From: Halieaceae bacterium UBA5044
Lineage (GTDB): Bacteria; Pseudomonadota; Gammaproteobacteria; Pseudomonadales; Halieaceae
Direction: 5' to 3'
Assembly: GCA_002416125.1 (NCBI GenBank)
Contig: DIBU01000013.1
Span: forward strand, 62,001 to 126,000
DNA length: 64,000 nt
Shown here: in pieces, positions 15,339 to 25,273 of the stretch
Numbering within the stretch: the first letter of the stretch is position 1
Layout of the letters: each line of letters opens with the position of its first letter
Program-made: the position numbers and the translations under genes
Notes under the pieces: generated by a model
The model's database searches: none
What the model was told of the DNA's origin: nothing
Seen by the model: the letters and a program-made list of their open reading frames with translations, nothing else

Positions 15339-15373
15339 TGGGAAGAAGTGGATATATCTGGCTTTTTGTGGGT
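15339..15373 (+). promoter_or_regulatory. MraZ operator: four TGGNN direct repeats at 10-base spacing
   Basis: TGGGA at 15339, TGGAT at 15349, TGGCT at 15359 and TGGGT at 15369, each separated by exactly 5 bases. E. coli MraZ binds TGGGN direct repeats with 5-base spacers in its own promoter region. The outer two repeats match TGGGN exactly; the inner two have TGG only. The array covers the predicted start point, so autorepression by MraZ is expected. Confidence 0.8.
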
Positions 15374-15404
15374 TTTAAGGGTCGGATAAGCGGGGGAAAC
15401 TGAC

Positions 15405-15860
15405 GTGTTTCGTGGGGTGCAGCACATCAATATGGACGCCAAGGGGCGACTGGCCATGCCAGCGCGCCAGCGCGAGCCGTTGCGTGCCCTCTGCGATGGC
15501 CAGATCGTGATCACCATCGACACCCAGGTGAAGTGCCTCGTGATCTACCCGCTTCCCGATTGGGAGCGTATCGAAAAGCACATCCAGTCATTGCCTGCCC
15601 TCAAGCCCGCCGTGAAGCGTTTCCAGCGCCTGGTGCTGGGCTACGCAACAGATGTCGAGATGGACAGCAATGGTCGTTGCCTGTTGCCCCAGCCCCTGCG
15701 GGATTATGCCCAGCTGGACAAGAAGCTGGTGTTGGTGGGTCAGGGCAACAAGCTGGAGCTGTGGGCGGAGGAGCTGTGGCTGGCGGAGCGCGAACAGGCG
15801 CTGCTCGAGTCCGGCCCGGACGCGGAGTTGCCCGACGAATTAATGTCTCTGACCCTGTAG
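15405..15860 (+). CDS. mraZ: Transcriptional regulator MraZ
   Basis: A 151-residue protein with two AbrB-like swapped-hairpin domains. MraZ is a DNA-binding repressor of the dcw cluster that forms rings of up to a dozen subunits. First domain: MFRGVQHINMDAKGRLAMPARQ (residues 1-22); second: LGYATDVEMDSNGRCLLPQPLRDYA (about 78-102), each with the D-x-K/N-GR-x-x-(L/M)-P core. The start is GTG at 15405, which gives the canonical MFRG N-terminus. It is the first gene of the dcw cluster and is preceded by its likely own operator. Confidence 0.97.
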   Translation: MFRGVQHINMDAKGRLAMPARQREPLRALCDGQIVITIDTQVKCLVIYPLPDWERIEKHIQSLPALKPAVKRFQRLVLGYATDVEMDSNGRCLLPQPLRDYAQLDKKLVLVGQGNKLELWAEELWLAEREQALLESGPDAELPDELMSLTL

Positions 15861-15869
15861 GTGAGCGGC

Positions 15870-16787
<918 letters not shown>

Positions 16788-16788
16788 T

Positions 16789-17106
16789 ATGGCGGCCCGC
16801 ACGACATCCGCCGTTGCCGCCCCCGCGCGCAGTATCAGTCTGCAGTCCCTCGCGCTGTTTGGAGCCCTGCTGGCGCTGGTGCTGGCCTCGGCTTTCGGCG
16901 TTATCCACAGTTCCCACGACTGCCGTCGGCTGTATGCAGTGCTACAGCAGCTGGAGGCGGACCAGTGGTACCTGCAGGAGGACTACGGTCGCCTGTTGCT
17001 GGAGCAGAGCACCTGGGCGTCCCATTACCGCGTCGAGCGGGTTGCTACCCGTGAGCTGAATATGCAGGCGCCCGAGCTGGAAGGCCTCAAGGTGGTGCGG
17101 CCATGA
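16789..17106 (+). CDS. ftsL: Cell division protein FtsL
   Basis: A 105-residue bitopic division protein. There is a short cytoplasmic N-terminus, one transmembrane helix (about residues 19-42, LALFGALLALVLASAFGVI), and a periplasmic heptad-repeat coiled coil (LYAVLQQLEADQWYLQEDYGRLLLEQSTW) that pairs with FtsB and FtsQ. The FtsQLB complex activates FtsWI. FtsL is poorly conserved in sequence, but size, topology and position between rsmH and ftsI identify it. The ATG at 16789 is chosen for its coupling to the rsmH stop; the stop overlaps ftsI by 4 bases (ATGA). Confidence 0.93.
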   Translation: MAARTTSAVAAPARSISLQSLALFGALLALVLASAFGVIHSSHDCRRLYAVLQQLEADQWYLQEDYGRLLLEQSTWASHYRVERVATRELNMQAPELEGLKVVRP

Positions 17107-18830
17107 GCCGGTCCCGCGCGCCCGCCGTCGCGCCCTGGCGCTTTTACCTGGTCGCGATTGCACTGCTGGCGATGCTGGCGCTGCTGGTGGGCAGGGTGCT
17201 GTCACTGCAGGTGCTGGATATCGAGCATGGTCGCAGCTTCCTGCAGGACCAGGGCGAAAGCCGCTCCATGCGCAACGCGGAAATTCCCGCCTACCGTGGT
17301 GTCATTGCAGACCGTCGCGGTGAGCCGCTCGCGGTCAGCACGCCGGTCATTTCCCTGGTTGCGGATCCCCGTTTGTTGACTGCTGTCGAGGATCTCTCGC
17401 CGCTGGCCACCGCACTCGACATGCCGCTGGCCGACCTGCAGGCGCGCCTTGAGCGCTTTGCCGGCCGTTCTTTCATGTACCTGCGGCGGCATATGGTCCC
17501 TGCCGAGGCACGCGAAGTGCTGGCGCTGAAGCTGCCCGGTGTGTCCGGGCGGCGTGAATACCAGCGCTACTACCCGGCCGGTGAGGTGGCGGGCCACCTG
17601 GTGGGGTTCACCAACCTGGACGGGCGCGGCATCGCCGGGCTGGAGCTGGCTTACGACGACTGGCTCAAGGGCACGCCGGGCAAGAAGCAGTACATCAAGG
17701 ATCTGCGCGGCGATGTGGTGCGCGACATCGGTGTGCTGGAGCCGGCGCGCTCCGGCAAGGACCTGCGGCTGAGTATCGACCTGCGCCTGCAGTACCTGCA
17801 TCACCAGGAGCTGCAGCGCGCCATGGCGGTGACCGGTGCCAGCTCCGGCAGCATCGTGACCCTGGACAGCCGCACCGGTGAGGTCCTGGCCATGGTGAAC
17901 CACCCCGTCTACAACCCCAACGGCCGGCGTGGCATCAGCCCCGACCAGACCCGCAATCGCGCCATCACCGATATGTTCGAGCCCGGCTCGACGATGAAAA
18001 CCTTCACCCTGGTCGCAGCACTGGAAAGCGGTCGCTATTCAAGTGAGACCATGATTGATACCTCACCGGGACGCATTCGCGTGGGCCGCAAGACGCTGCC
18101 TGATCCGCGCAATTACGGCGAAATATCGGTCTCGCGGATTATCGAAAAGTCCAGCCAGGTGGGCGTGACCAAAATTGCACTGGACATCGGTCACGAACCA
18201 ATCCGGGATGTGTTTCGTCGCTTCGGTTTCGGCGCCGCGCTGGGTACGGGGTTCCCGGGCGAGAGCGCCGGTCAACTGCCCAACCGCAGCCGCTGGAGTG
18301 ACATCGAGAAGGTCACGTTGGCATTCGGTTACGGGCTGACCGCCACCCCTCTGCAGCTGGCGCATGCCTACACCGCCTTCGCCAATGACGGTGTGATGCC
18401 GCCCGTATCGCTGCTTGCGGCCGACGAGCGCGAGCCGGAGGGAACCCGCGTAGTGGATGCGGATATCGCTCGCGAGGTGCTCGCGGTTCTGCAGCGGGTT
18501 ACCGAGGAACACGGCACCGCACGGCGCGCGCGGGTGCCGGGGTATGCGGTGGGCGGCAAAACCGGCACCGTGCACAAGGTCGGTCCCGGCGGCTACCAGG
18601 ACAACAAGTACATTGCCTTTTTTGCCGGCATAGCGCCCACCGCCGATCCCCGTTTCGTGACCGTGGTCGTGATCAACGAACCGCAGGGTGAGGCCTATGG
18701 CGGTGGCGCTGCAGCGGCACCGGTTTTTGCGCGCGTCGCGCAGGGTACCCTGCGTCTGCTCAACCTGCCGCCGGATGATACCGAAACCGTTCTGGCGGTC
18801 GCTGCGCACAGCCCGGGGGTGTCGGGATGA
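17103..18830 (+). CDS. ftsI: Peptidoglycan transpeptidase PBP3 (FtsI)
   Basis: A 575-residue class B penicillin-binding protein that crosslinks septal peptidoglycan with FtsW. One N-terminal membrane segment (about 14-36), a pedestal domain with the R-x-x-x-I(P)-x-YRG(V)I-x-DR-x-G-x-(P)-LA motif, then the transpeptidase domain. Active-site motifs are S296-T-M-K299 (FEPGSTMKTF), the SSN-equivalent EKSSQVGVTKIA and KTG in VGGKTGTVHK. Other marks: MVNHPVYNPN and NRAITDMFEPG. It overlaps both ftsL and murE by 4 bases (ATGA), implying translational coupling. Confidence 0.97.
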   Translation: MSRSRAPAVAPWRFYLVAIALLAMLALLVGRVLSLQVLDIEHGRSFLQDQGESRSMRNAEIPAYRGVIADRRGEPLAVSTPVISLVADPRLLTAVEDLSPLATALDMPLADLQARLERFAGRSFMYLRRHMVPAEAREVLALKLPGVSGRREYQRYYPAGEVAGHLVGFTNLDGRGIAGLELAYDDWLKGTPGKKQYIKDLRGDVVRDIGVLEPARSGKDLRLSIDLRLQYLHHQELQRAMAVTGASSGSIVTLDSRTGEVLAMVNHPVYNPNGRRGISPDQTRNRAITDMFEPGSTMKTFTLVAALESGRYSSETMIDTSPGRIRVGRKTLPDPRNYGEISVSRIIEKSSQVGVTKIALDIGHEPIRDVFRRFGFGAALGTGFPGESAGQLPNRSRWSDIEKVTLAFGYGLTATPLQLAHAYTAFANDGVMPPVSLLAADEREPEGTRVVDADIAREVLAVLQRVTEEHGTARRARVPGYAVGGKTGTVHKVGPGGYQDNKYIAFFAGIAPTADPRFVTVVVINEPQGEAYGGGAAAAPVFARVAQGTLRLLNLPPDDTETVLAVAAHSPGVSG

Positions 18831-20311
18831 GCCTGGCTGCGCGGCACGTGGCCGTATCGTTGCCTGAGCTGCTGGGCGCAAGGGCTGCAGCCTGGGCGGA
18901 TGTGCAGGTTACCGGCGTGCAGCTCGACAGCCGCCGCGTGGCGGCGGGCGACCTGTTTATCGCCCTGCCGGGAGCGGTGCACGATGGCCGCCAGTTCATC
19001 GAACAGGCCGTTGCCCGCGGCGCGGTGGCCGTGTTGGCGGAGCCGCCGGTGGCCGGTTTTGTTGACGCCCTGCACGTGCCCCTGCTGGAGCAGGCGGAAC
19101 TGGCGCAATCGGTGGGCGAAATCGCCGCGCGCGTTTACGGCGATCCCAGTGACGGGATGATGATGGTGGGTGTCACCGGCACCAATGGCAAGACCACCAC
19201 CAGCCGACTGGTGGCGCAACTGCTGCGCGCCGCAGGCTATCGCTGTGGCGTCATTGGCACGCTGGGAGCGGTGCTTGATGACACCACCGCAGACGCTGTC
19301 AACACCACGCCGGATGCGGTGTCGCTGCAGCAGCAGCTGGCCGCCTGGCGTGCCGAGGGTGTCGATGCGGTGTGCATGGAGGTGTCGTCCCACGCGCTGG
19401 ATCAGGGCAGGGTGCAGGGTACGCGCTTCGATGTCGCGGTGTTTACCAACCTCTCGCGTGATCATCTTGACTACCATGGCAGCATGCAGGCTTACGCACG
19501 CAGCAAGCAGCGTCTGTTTTGCCAGACGGGCCTGCGCTTTGCGGTGGTCAATGCCGACGATCCTGTCAGCGCGCAGATGCTGGCGGCGCTGCCAGAGGGC
19601 GTGCAGGCGGTGACCTTTTCCAGCAGTGGCGGGCCGGCAGATGTCTGTGCCCGGCGGGCGGAACCTTTCCCGGGTGGCGTGCGTGCGCAGCTGGAAACAT
19701 CCTGGGGCAGGGGTGAGCTGGAGCTGCCTTTGCCGGGGGTATTCAACCTCTCCAACGCGCTGGCGGCGATTGCCTGTGTGGTCCTGCTCGGTGGTGAGCT
19801 GCCCGCGGTACTGGCCGCGGCAGCGGGTCTCCACGCTGTGCCCGGGCGCATGCAAAGCGTGCCCAACACCCTGGGCCTGCAGGTGATCGTCGACTACGCC
19901 CACACGCCCGATGCCCTGGAGAAGGCTCTGCAGGCCCTGCGGCCACAGGTCGAGGGCCGCCTGATTGTGGTCTTTGGCTGCGGCGGAGACCGCGACCCGG
20001 GCAAGCGAGCCGTGATGGGGCGAGTGGCGAGCACGGCGGCGGATCATGTTGTGCTGACGTCGGATAACCCGCGCAGCGAGGACCCCCTGGCGATTCTGGA
20101 TGATATCCAGCGGGGCTGCCAGGGCAGCGTGCAGGTGGAGGTTGACCGCGGCGCTGCGATTGCCCTGGCGATTCGCGAGGCGCAGCCTGGCGATTGTGTG
20201 CTGATCGCCGGCAAGGGTCACGAAACCTACCAGATCATCGGTCACCAGCGTCTCGCCTTCAGCGATGTCGACAGTGCAGCCCTGGCCCTGCAGCAGAGGG
20301 CGGCGTCATGA
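18827..20311 (+). CDS. murE: UDP-MurNAc-tripeptide synthetase (meso-DAP adding), MurE
   Basis: A 494-residue ATP-dependent Mur ligase that adds the third stem-peptide residue. The ATP loop is GVTGTNGKTTTSRLVAQLL; other marks are NTTPDAVSLQQ, CMEVSSHALDQGR, FTNLSRDHLDYHGSM, DYAHTPDALEKAL and FGCGGDRDPGKR. The motif DNPRSEDP is the meso-diaminopimelate specificity signature (DNPR), so the cell wall has a meso-DAP stem, as in Gram-negative bacteria. It begins within the ftsI stop (ATGA) and ends overlapping murF. Confidence 0.97.
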   Translation: MSLAARHVAVSLPELLGARAAAWADVQVTGVQLDSRRVAAGDLFIALPGAVHDGRQFIEQAVARGAVAVLAEPPVAGFVDALHVPLLEQAELAQSVGEIAARVYGDPSDGMMMVGVTGTNGKTTTSRLVAQLLRAAGYRCGVIGTLGAVLDDTTADAVNTTPDAVSLQQQLAAWRAEGVDAVCMEVSSHALDQGRVQGTRFDVAVFTNLSRDHLDYHGSMQAYARSKQRLFCQTGLRFAVVNADDPVSAQMLAALPEGVQAVTFSSSGGPADVCARRAEPFPGGVRAQLETSWGRGELELPLPGVFNLSNALAAIACVVLLGGELPAVLAAAAGLHAVPGRMQSVPNTLGLQVIVDYAHTPDALEKALQALRPQVEGRLIVVFGCGGDRDPGKRAVMGRVASTAADHVVLTSDNPRSEDPLAILDDIQRGCQGSVQVEVDRGAAIALAIREAQPGDCVLIAGKGHETYQIIGHQRLAFSDVDSAALALQQRAAS

Positions 20312-21657
20312 TGCGCAACCTCCGCCTCGGTGAATTGAGCACTCCCCTGCAGGCGCGCCTGCGGGGCGCTGACCTCAACATTACCGGTGTCACCACTGAC
20401 AGTCGCAGGGTGGCGCCGGGGGACCTGTTCGTGGCGCTGCAGGGCGAACGCTTCGATGGTCACGACTTCCTGCAGGCTGTCGCGGAAGCCGGTGCCGTTG
20501 CGGCAGTGGTCAGCCGCGATGTCGATAGCCCGCTGGCCCTGCTTCAGGTGGCGGACACCCAGCGCGCACTGGGGCAGTTGGGAGCCTTCAACCGCTCACT
20601 CTGCTCTGCCCCGCTGATCGCCATCACCGGCAGTGCCGGCAAAACCACAGCGAAGAACCTGATTGCCGCTGTGCTGTCCCGCCGCGGTCCGGTACTGGCG
20701 ACGCAAGGCAACCTGAACAACGAAATCGGTGTGCCGCTCACCCTCTTGCAACTCGCGCCGGAGCATGTGTTTGCGGTGATCGAGATGGGTGCCTGCCGGC
20801 AGGGCGATGTCGCCTGGCTGTGTGAGCTGGCGCGACCGAACATCGCTGTGCTTCTGAATGCCATGCCGGCGCACCTGGAGGGCTTTGGCAGTCTGGAGGG
20901 GGTCGCGTCGGCCAAAGGCGAAATTTACGCGGGGCTCGAAGGCACGGGCATCGCGATCGTCAATGCCGACCAGCCCTGGGCAGCGCGCTGGCGCACGCGT
21001 GCCGCGGGCGCCACGGTGCTGGATTACGGCCTCGAACAGGCCGCCGCCATCAGCGCCCACAGCATCCAATCGCGTGGGGCCCAGGGTGTGACCTTTGTCG
21101 CCAGCACGCCCGCAGGAGAAGCGCCGGTGCGCCTGCAGCTGCCCGGCCGCCACAACGTGTCCAACGCACTCGCGGCTGTCGCTGTCGGTCTCGCCTGCGA
21201 TCTCAGCCTTGCGGATATCACGGCAGGTCTCGCCAGTGTCGCCCCGGTTCAGGGGCGCGGCGCGCGGGTCGCCGGCCTCGGCGGCTCTGTGCTCATCGAT
21301 GACAGTTACAACGCGAACCCCGGCTCGGTGCGCGCCGCTATTGATGTGCTGGCAGCCTGCCCCGGAAGGCGCACGCTGGTGCTGGGCGCGATGCTCGAAT
21401 TGGGCGCAGGCAGTGAGCAACTGCACCGCGAAGTCTGGGCCTATGCGCGGGAGCGGGGTATCGACCGCATGATCGCCGTCGGGCCGGCCCTGCTGGGCGC
21501 CGTGGAACAGCTGGGCGGCGAATGGTTTGCCGACTGCGAGGCTGCGTCTGCGGCGCTGCGTGCAGATTTGGGGCAGGACGACACCGTACTGATCAAGGGT
21601 TCCCGTGGCGTTGCCATGGAGCGCCTGCTGGCCAACTTGCGCGAGACGGGGAACTGA
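20308..21657 (+). CDS. murF: UDP-MurNAc-tripeptide-D-Ala-D-Ala ligase MurF
   Basis: A 449-residue Mur ligase that adds the D-Ala-D-Ala dipeptide to complete the UDP-MurNAc-pentapeptide. It shows TDSRRVAPGDLFVALQGERFDGHDFL in the N-terminal domain, the ATP loop AITGSAGKTTAKNLIAAVL, TQGNLNNEIGVPLTLL, IEMGACRQGDVAWL, RHNVSNALAAVAV and IDDSYNANPGSVRAAIDVL. ATG 20308 overlaps the murE stop (ATGATG; a second Met codon follows at 20311). The frame is open upstream within murE, but coupling and alignment fix the start here. Confidence 0.96.
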   Translation: MMRNLRLGELSTPLQARLRGADLNITGVTTDSRRVAPGDLFVALQGERFDGHDFLQAVAEAGAVAAVVSRDVDSPLALLQVADTQRALGQLGAFNRSLCSAPLIAITGSAGKTTAKNLIAAVLSRRGPVLATQGNLNNEIGVPLTLLQLAPEHVFAVIEMGACRQGDVAWLCELARPNIAVLLNAMPAHLEGFGSLEGVASAKGEIYAGLEGTGIAIVNADQPWAARWRTRAAGATVLDYGLEQAAAISAHSIQSRGAQGVTFVASTPAGEAPVRLQLPGRHNVSNALAAVAVGLACDLSLADITAGLASVAPVQGRGARVAGLGGSVLIDDSYNANPGSVRAAIDVLAACPGRRTLVLGAMLELGAGSEQLHREVWAYARERGIDRMIAVGPALLGAVEQLGGEWFADCEAASAALRADLGQDDTVLIKGSRGVAMERLLANLRETGN

Positions 21658-21658
21658 C

Positions 21659-22741
21659 ATGCTGTTATTCCTGGCAGAGTATCTGACCCATTTCGCCGGC
21701 GGTTTCCAGGTGTTCCAGTACCTCACGCTGCGCAGCATCCTGGCGGCCGGTACCGCCCTGGCGATCTCGCTGCTGGTCGGCCCGGCAATGATCCGCCGCC
21801 TGAATCTCTATCAGGTGGGGCAGTCCGTGCGCAGTGACGGGCCACAATCGCACCTCAGCAAATCCGGCACGCCGACCATGGGCGGCGCGCTGATCCTTGT
21901 TGCCATCGGTGTCAGCAGCCTGCTGTGGGCTGACTTGCGCAACCCCTACATTTGGGTGGCCCTGGGTGTGACGGCCGTGTTCGGCGCGGTCGGTTGGGTG
22001 GACGACTACCGCAAGGTGGTGGAACGGGATTCGCGTGGCCTGCCAGCTCGCTGGAAGTACTTCTGGCAGTCACTGGCAGGACTCGCCGCCGCGCTTTATC
22101 TGTACTTCGCCTTCGATACCCCGGTCACCACCGAGCTCTATATCCCGTTTTTCAAGGACTTTGCCTGGAGCATGGGGCCGCTGTTTATCCTGCTGACGTA
22201 CTTCGTGATTGTCGGTGCCAGCAACGCGGTCAACCTGACTGACGGACTGGATGGCCTGGCGATACTGCCCACCGTCATGGTTGGCTCTGCGCTCGGCATC
22301 ATCGCCTACCTCACGGGAAACGTGAATTTCGCCGACTACCTGCACATTCCCTATGTGGCGGGCAGCGGTGAACTCGCCGTGTTCTGTGGCGCGATCGCCG
22401 GAGCCGGCCTGGGTTTTCTCTGGTTCAACACCTATCCGGCACAGGTGTTCATGGGCGACGTGGGCGCCCTGGCTCTGGGCGCGGCGCTGGGCACGGTTGC
22501 CGTGATCACCCGGCATGAAATCGTGTTCTTCATCATGGGGGGCATCTTCGTGCTGGAGACTGTCTCGGTGATCCTGCAGGTGGCGTCGTTCAAGCTGACC
22601 GGGCGGCGGATATTCCGCATGGCCCCGATACACCATCACTTCGAGTTGAAGGGGTGGCCCGAGCCGCGGGTCATCGTGCGTTTCTGGATTATCACCGTCA
22701 TGTTGGTCCTGTTCGGACTGGCCACGTTGAAACTGCGCTAG
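21659..22741 (+). CDS. mraY: Phospho-MurNAc-pentapeptide translocase MraY
   Basis: A 360-residue polytopic membrane enzyme (same length as E. coli) that transfers phospho-MurNAc-pentapeptide to undecaprenyl phosphate, forming lipid I. About ten membrane helices. Catalytic and substrate motifs: SKSGTPTMGG near the start, GWVDDYRKVV (Asp pair), NAVNLTDGLDGLAILP, FMGDVGALALGAALG and the cytoplasmic His motif APIHHHFELKGWPE. The start ATG 21659 follows the murF stop by 1 base. Confidence 0.97.
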   Translation: MLLFLAEYLTHFAGGFQVFQYLTLRSILAAGTALAISLLVGPAMIRRLNLYQVGQSVRSDGPQSHLSKSGTPTMGGALILVAIGVSSLLWADLRNPYIWVALGVTAVFGAVGWVDDYRKVVERDSRGLPARWKYFWQSLAGLAAALYLYFAFDTPVTTELYIPFFKDFAWSMGPLFILLTYFVIVGASNAVNLTDGLDGLAILPTVMVGSALGIIAYLTGNVNFADYLHIPYVAGSGELAVFCGAIAGAGLGFLWFNTYPAQVFMGDVGALALGAALGTVAVITRHEIVFFIMGGIFVLETVSVILQVASFKLTGRRIFRMAPIHHHFELKGWPEPRVIVRFWIITVMLVLFGLATLKLR

Positions 22742-22760
22742 GCGGGGAGTAGCTGAGCGA

Positions 22761-24122
22761 ATGGCACAGGGTCTCATAGCAAGCAGCGGCGACGAGGTGG
22801 TTTTCGGCCTCGGCGCGACCGGCTTGTCCTGCGCACGCTTCCTGCACCGCAGCGGCCGGCGTTTCGTGGTGATCGACACCCGTGAACAGCCCCCCGAGTT
22901 GGCCGTGCTGCAGCGCGAGATGCCGGATGTGCCGGTGTTTGCGGGCGCCATACCCGACGCAGTCATCGAGCAGGGTGGCAACTGGGTGGTCAGCCCGGGC
23001 ATTGCACTGGACCACCCCGTCGTGGTGCGCGCACTGGCGGCAGGTGCCACCGTGTGTGGTGATATCGACCTCTTCATGGGCGCCGCGGAGGCGCCGGTCG
23101 TGGGTATCACGGGCTCCAACGCCAAGTCGACGGTGACTGCGCTGCTCGGTGAGATGGCGGCGGCGGCGGGCCTCAATGTCGGCGTGGGCGGCAATCTCGG
23201 CGTGCCGGCCCTCGATCTGCTGGCACCCGAGCGCGAGCTGTATGTGCTGGAACTCTCCAGCTTTCAGCTTGAGCGCGCTGCCAGCCTCGGCCTTGCCGTC
23301 GCAACCGTGCTGAATGTGTCCGCGGATCATCTGGACCGGCATGGCAGTCTGCAGCAGTACCACCAGGCCAAGCATCGGATTTTTCGCGGCTGCGCGCATG
23401 CCGTGGTCAATCGCGATGATCCGCTGACGTTGCCGCTGGTCGGTGCCGAAACCGCCGTTACCAGCTGGCGCCTGAAGGAACCCGAGCTGCACGGCTTCGG
23501 CCTGCGCCAGATCGACGGCCATGAGTGGCTGTGTCTGGGCTTCGATGCGCTGCTGACCGTGGAAGAACTCGGCATTCAGGGGCGTCACAATGTCGGCAAC
23601 GTCCTCGCTGCGCTGGCGCTGGGGCAGGCGGCGGGGTTACCCATGGCGGCGATGCAGTCCGCGGCGCGCTCGTTTTCCGGCCTGCCGCATCGCTGTCAGC
23701 TGGTTGCGGAGCACGGCGGCGTGCGTTTCGTCAACGACTCCAAGGGCACCAATGTGGGCGCCACGCGAGCGGCCCTTCTCGGCTTTGGCGCCGGCCGCAA
23801 TGTGATTCTGATTGCCGGCGGTGTCGGCAAGGGCCAGGATTTTCGCCCGCTGTGCCAGCCGCTGCAGGCCAGTGGCAAGGCCCTGGTGCTGATTGGCGAA
23901 GCCGCAGGGCAGATAGCGGATGCCGTGGGCGACCTGCTGCCGATACAGCGCGCCTCAGACATGCCCGATGCGGTGCGCCGTGCTGCGGCCTGTGCAGCGG
24001 CAGGCGACGTGGTGTTGCTTTCACCCGCCTGTGCCAGCTTCGACATGTTCAGCGGCTACCCGGCACGGGGTGACGCCTTTGTGCGGGCTGTCGCGGCATT
24101 GCGCGAGGGCGTGGACGCATGA
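22761..24122 (+). CDS. murD: UDP-MurNAc-L-Ala-D-Glu ligase MurD
   Basis: A 453-residue Mur ligase that adds D-glutamate. It has an N-terminal UDP-binding domain (VFGLGATGLSCARFL), the ATP loop GITGSNAKSTVTALLGEM, NLGVPALDLL, LELSSFQLERAASL, LNVSADHLDRHGSLQQY, and a C-terminal domain with FVNDSKGTNVGATRAAL and LLSPACASFDMFSGYPARGDAF. In the ATP loop, Ala-Lys-Ser replaces the commoner Gly-Lys-Ser/Thr; this variant is seen in MurD of related bacteria. It follows mraY by 19 bases and its stop overlaps ftsW (ATGA). Confidence 0.96.
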   Translation: MAQGLIASSGDEVVFGLGATGLSCARFLHRSGRRFVVIDTREQPPELAVLQREMPDVPVFAGAIPDAVIEQGGNWVVSPGIALDHPVVVRALAAGATVCGDIDLFMGAAEAPVVGITGSNAKSTVTALLGEMAAAAGLNVGVGGNLGVPALDLLAPERELYVLELSSFQLERAASLGLAVATVLNVSADHLDRHGSLQQYHQAKHRIFRGCAHAVVNRDDPLTLPLVGAETAVTSWRLKEPELHGFGLRQIDGHEWLCLGFDALLTVEELGIQGRHNVGNVLAALALGQAAGLPMAAMQSAARSFSGLPHRCQLVAEHGGVRFVNDSKGTNVGATRAALLGFGAGRNVILIAGGVGKGQDFRPLCQPLQASGKALVLIGEAAGQIADAVGDLLPIQRASDMPDAVRRAAACAAAGDVVLLSPACASFDMFSGYPARGDAFVRAVAALREGVDA

Positions 24123-25273
24123 GATTGACTCAGCCCCTGCACTTCGCCGTCGATCCCGCGCTGTTCCTGCTGGCACTCTCACTGCTGCTGGTGGGCCTGG
24201 TGGCCATCGGCTCCGCTTCGGTCGAATACGCAGACTGGCACTACCAGGACGCCTGGCAGCTGACCCGGCGTCACCTCGTCTATATCGTCATTGCCGTGGC
24301 TGCCGCCGCGGTGGTGTACCGCTTCCCCTCCAGCTTCTGGCTGAGAACGGGCTGGATGTGGCTGCTGGTTGGACTTGGCTTCCTGGTGCTGGTGCTGTTG
24401 CCGGGCATCGGCAAGGAGGTGAAAGGCGCCCAGCGCTGGTTGCCCCTGGGGCCGTTCACCTTCCAACCCTCCGAATTCGCCAAGCTCACCGTGGTGGTGT
24501 ATCTCGCAGGTTACCTGGTGCGCCAGGCGCGGGAAGTACGCGAGCAGTGGAGCGGGTTCTTCAAGCCCATGGGCGTCTTGGCACTGGTCGCCCTGCTGCT
24601 CCTCGCCGAGCCCGATTTCGGTGCCACGGTGATTGTGGTGGCCACGTCGTTCGGCATGCTGTTCCTCGCCGGAATGAAGGTCACGCACTTCCTGGCCATT
24701 GTCCTCGCCAGTCCCATCGTCGTCGGTGCGCTGGTCTTTGCCGCCCCCTATCGTATGCAGCGACTCACCTCGTTCACAGACCCCTGGGCCGACCCTTTTG
24801 GCAGCGGCTTCCAGCTGATCCAGTCCCTGATTGCCTTCGGACGTGGGGAGTGGCTCGGCGTGGGGCTCGGCAACAGCGTGCAGAAGCTGTTCTACCTGCC
24901 CGAGGCGCACACGGACTTCGTCTTCTCCATCTGGGCCGAGGAGACCGGATTTGTCGGCGCCTTCGCCCTCATCCTGCTGTTTACCGCGCTGATCGCCCGG
25001 ATTCTGTGGATCGCCCGGCAGGCCGAGGCAGCGGGCCAGCTTTTCGGCGCCTACGTCTGCTACGGCGTTGCCCTGGTGTTTTCCGGGCAGGCCTTTGTGA
25101 ACATGGGGATGAGTGCCGGTCTCTTGCCCACCAAGGGTCTGACCCTGCCGTTCGTCAGCTACGGCGGCACCAGCCTGATTATCTGCTGCTGCATGCTCGC
25201 GCTGGTGCTGCGTATCGGCAACGAATTGCCCACGGCGGCGCCCCGCGCCCCGCGCAAAGGAGGTGCCGGATGA
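24119..25273 (+). CDS. ftsW: Septal peptidoglycan glycosyltransferase FtsW (SEDS)
   Basis: A 384-residue SEDS-family polymerase that works with FtsI in septal peptidoglycan synthesis. About ten membrane helices. Recognisable SEDS segments: GSASVEYA in TM1, KGAQRWLPLGPFTFQPSEFAK, the catalytic region LAEPDFGATVIV, FGRGEWLGVGLGNSVQKLFYLPEAHTDFVFSIWAEETGF, and SAGLLPTKGLTLPFVSYGGTS with its SYGGTS end. It overlaps murD and murG by 4 bases each. Confidence 0.96.
   Translation: MRLTQPLHFAVDPALFLLALSLLLVGLVAIGSASVEYADWHYQDAWQLTRRHLVYIVIAVAAAAVVYRFPSSFWLRTGWMWLLVGLGFLVLVLLPGIGKEVKGAQRWLPLGPFTFQPSEFAKLTVVVYLAGYLVRQAREVREQWSGFFKPMGVLALVALLLLAEPDFGATVIVVATSFGMLFLAGMKVTHFLAIVLASPIVVGALVFAAPYRMQRLTSFTDPWADPFGSGFQLIQSLIAFGRGEWLGVGLGNSVQKLFYLPEAHTDFVFSIWAEETGFVGAFALILLFTALIARILWIARQAEAAGQLFGAYVCYGVALVFSGQAFVNMGMSAGLLPTKGLTLPFVSYGGTSLIICCCMLALVLRIGNELPTAAPRAPRKGGAG

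Noticed and set aside
18695..20245. Minus-strand open frame of 516 codons opposite ftsI and murE
   Set aside because: Composition is typical of an antisense shadow, and it covers two well-identified Mur/Fts genes.
23920..25269. Possible N-terminal extension or fusion partner of MurG, since the frame stays open for 450 codons upstream
   Set aside because: This part overlaps murD and ftsW in another phase, has low-complexity Arg-rich sequence, and MurG has an ideal ribosome-binding site at 25257-25264 and a normal start at 25270.
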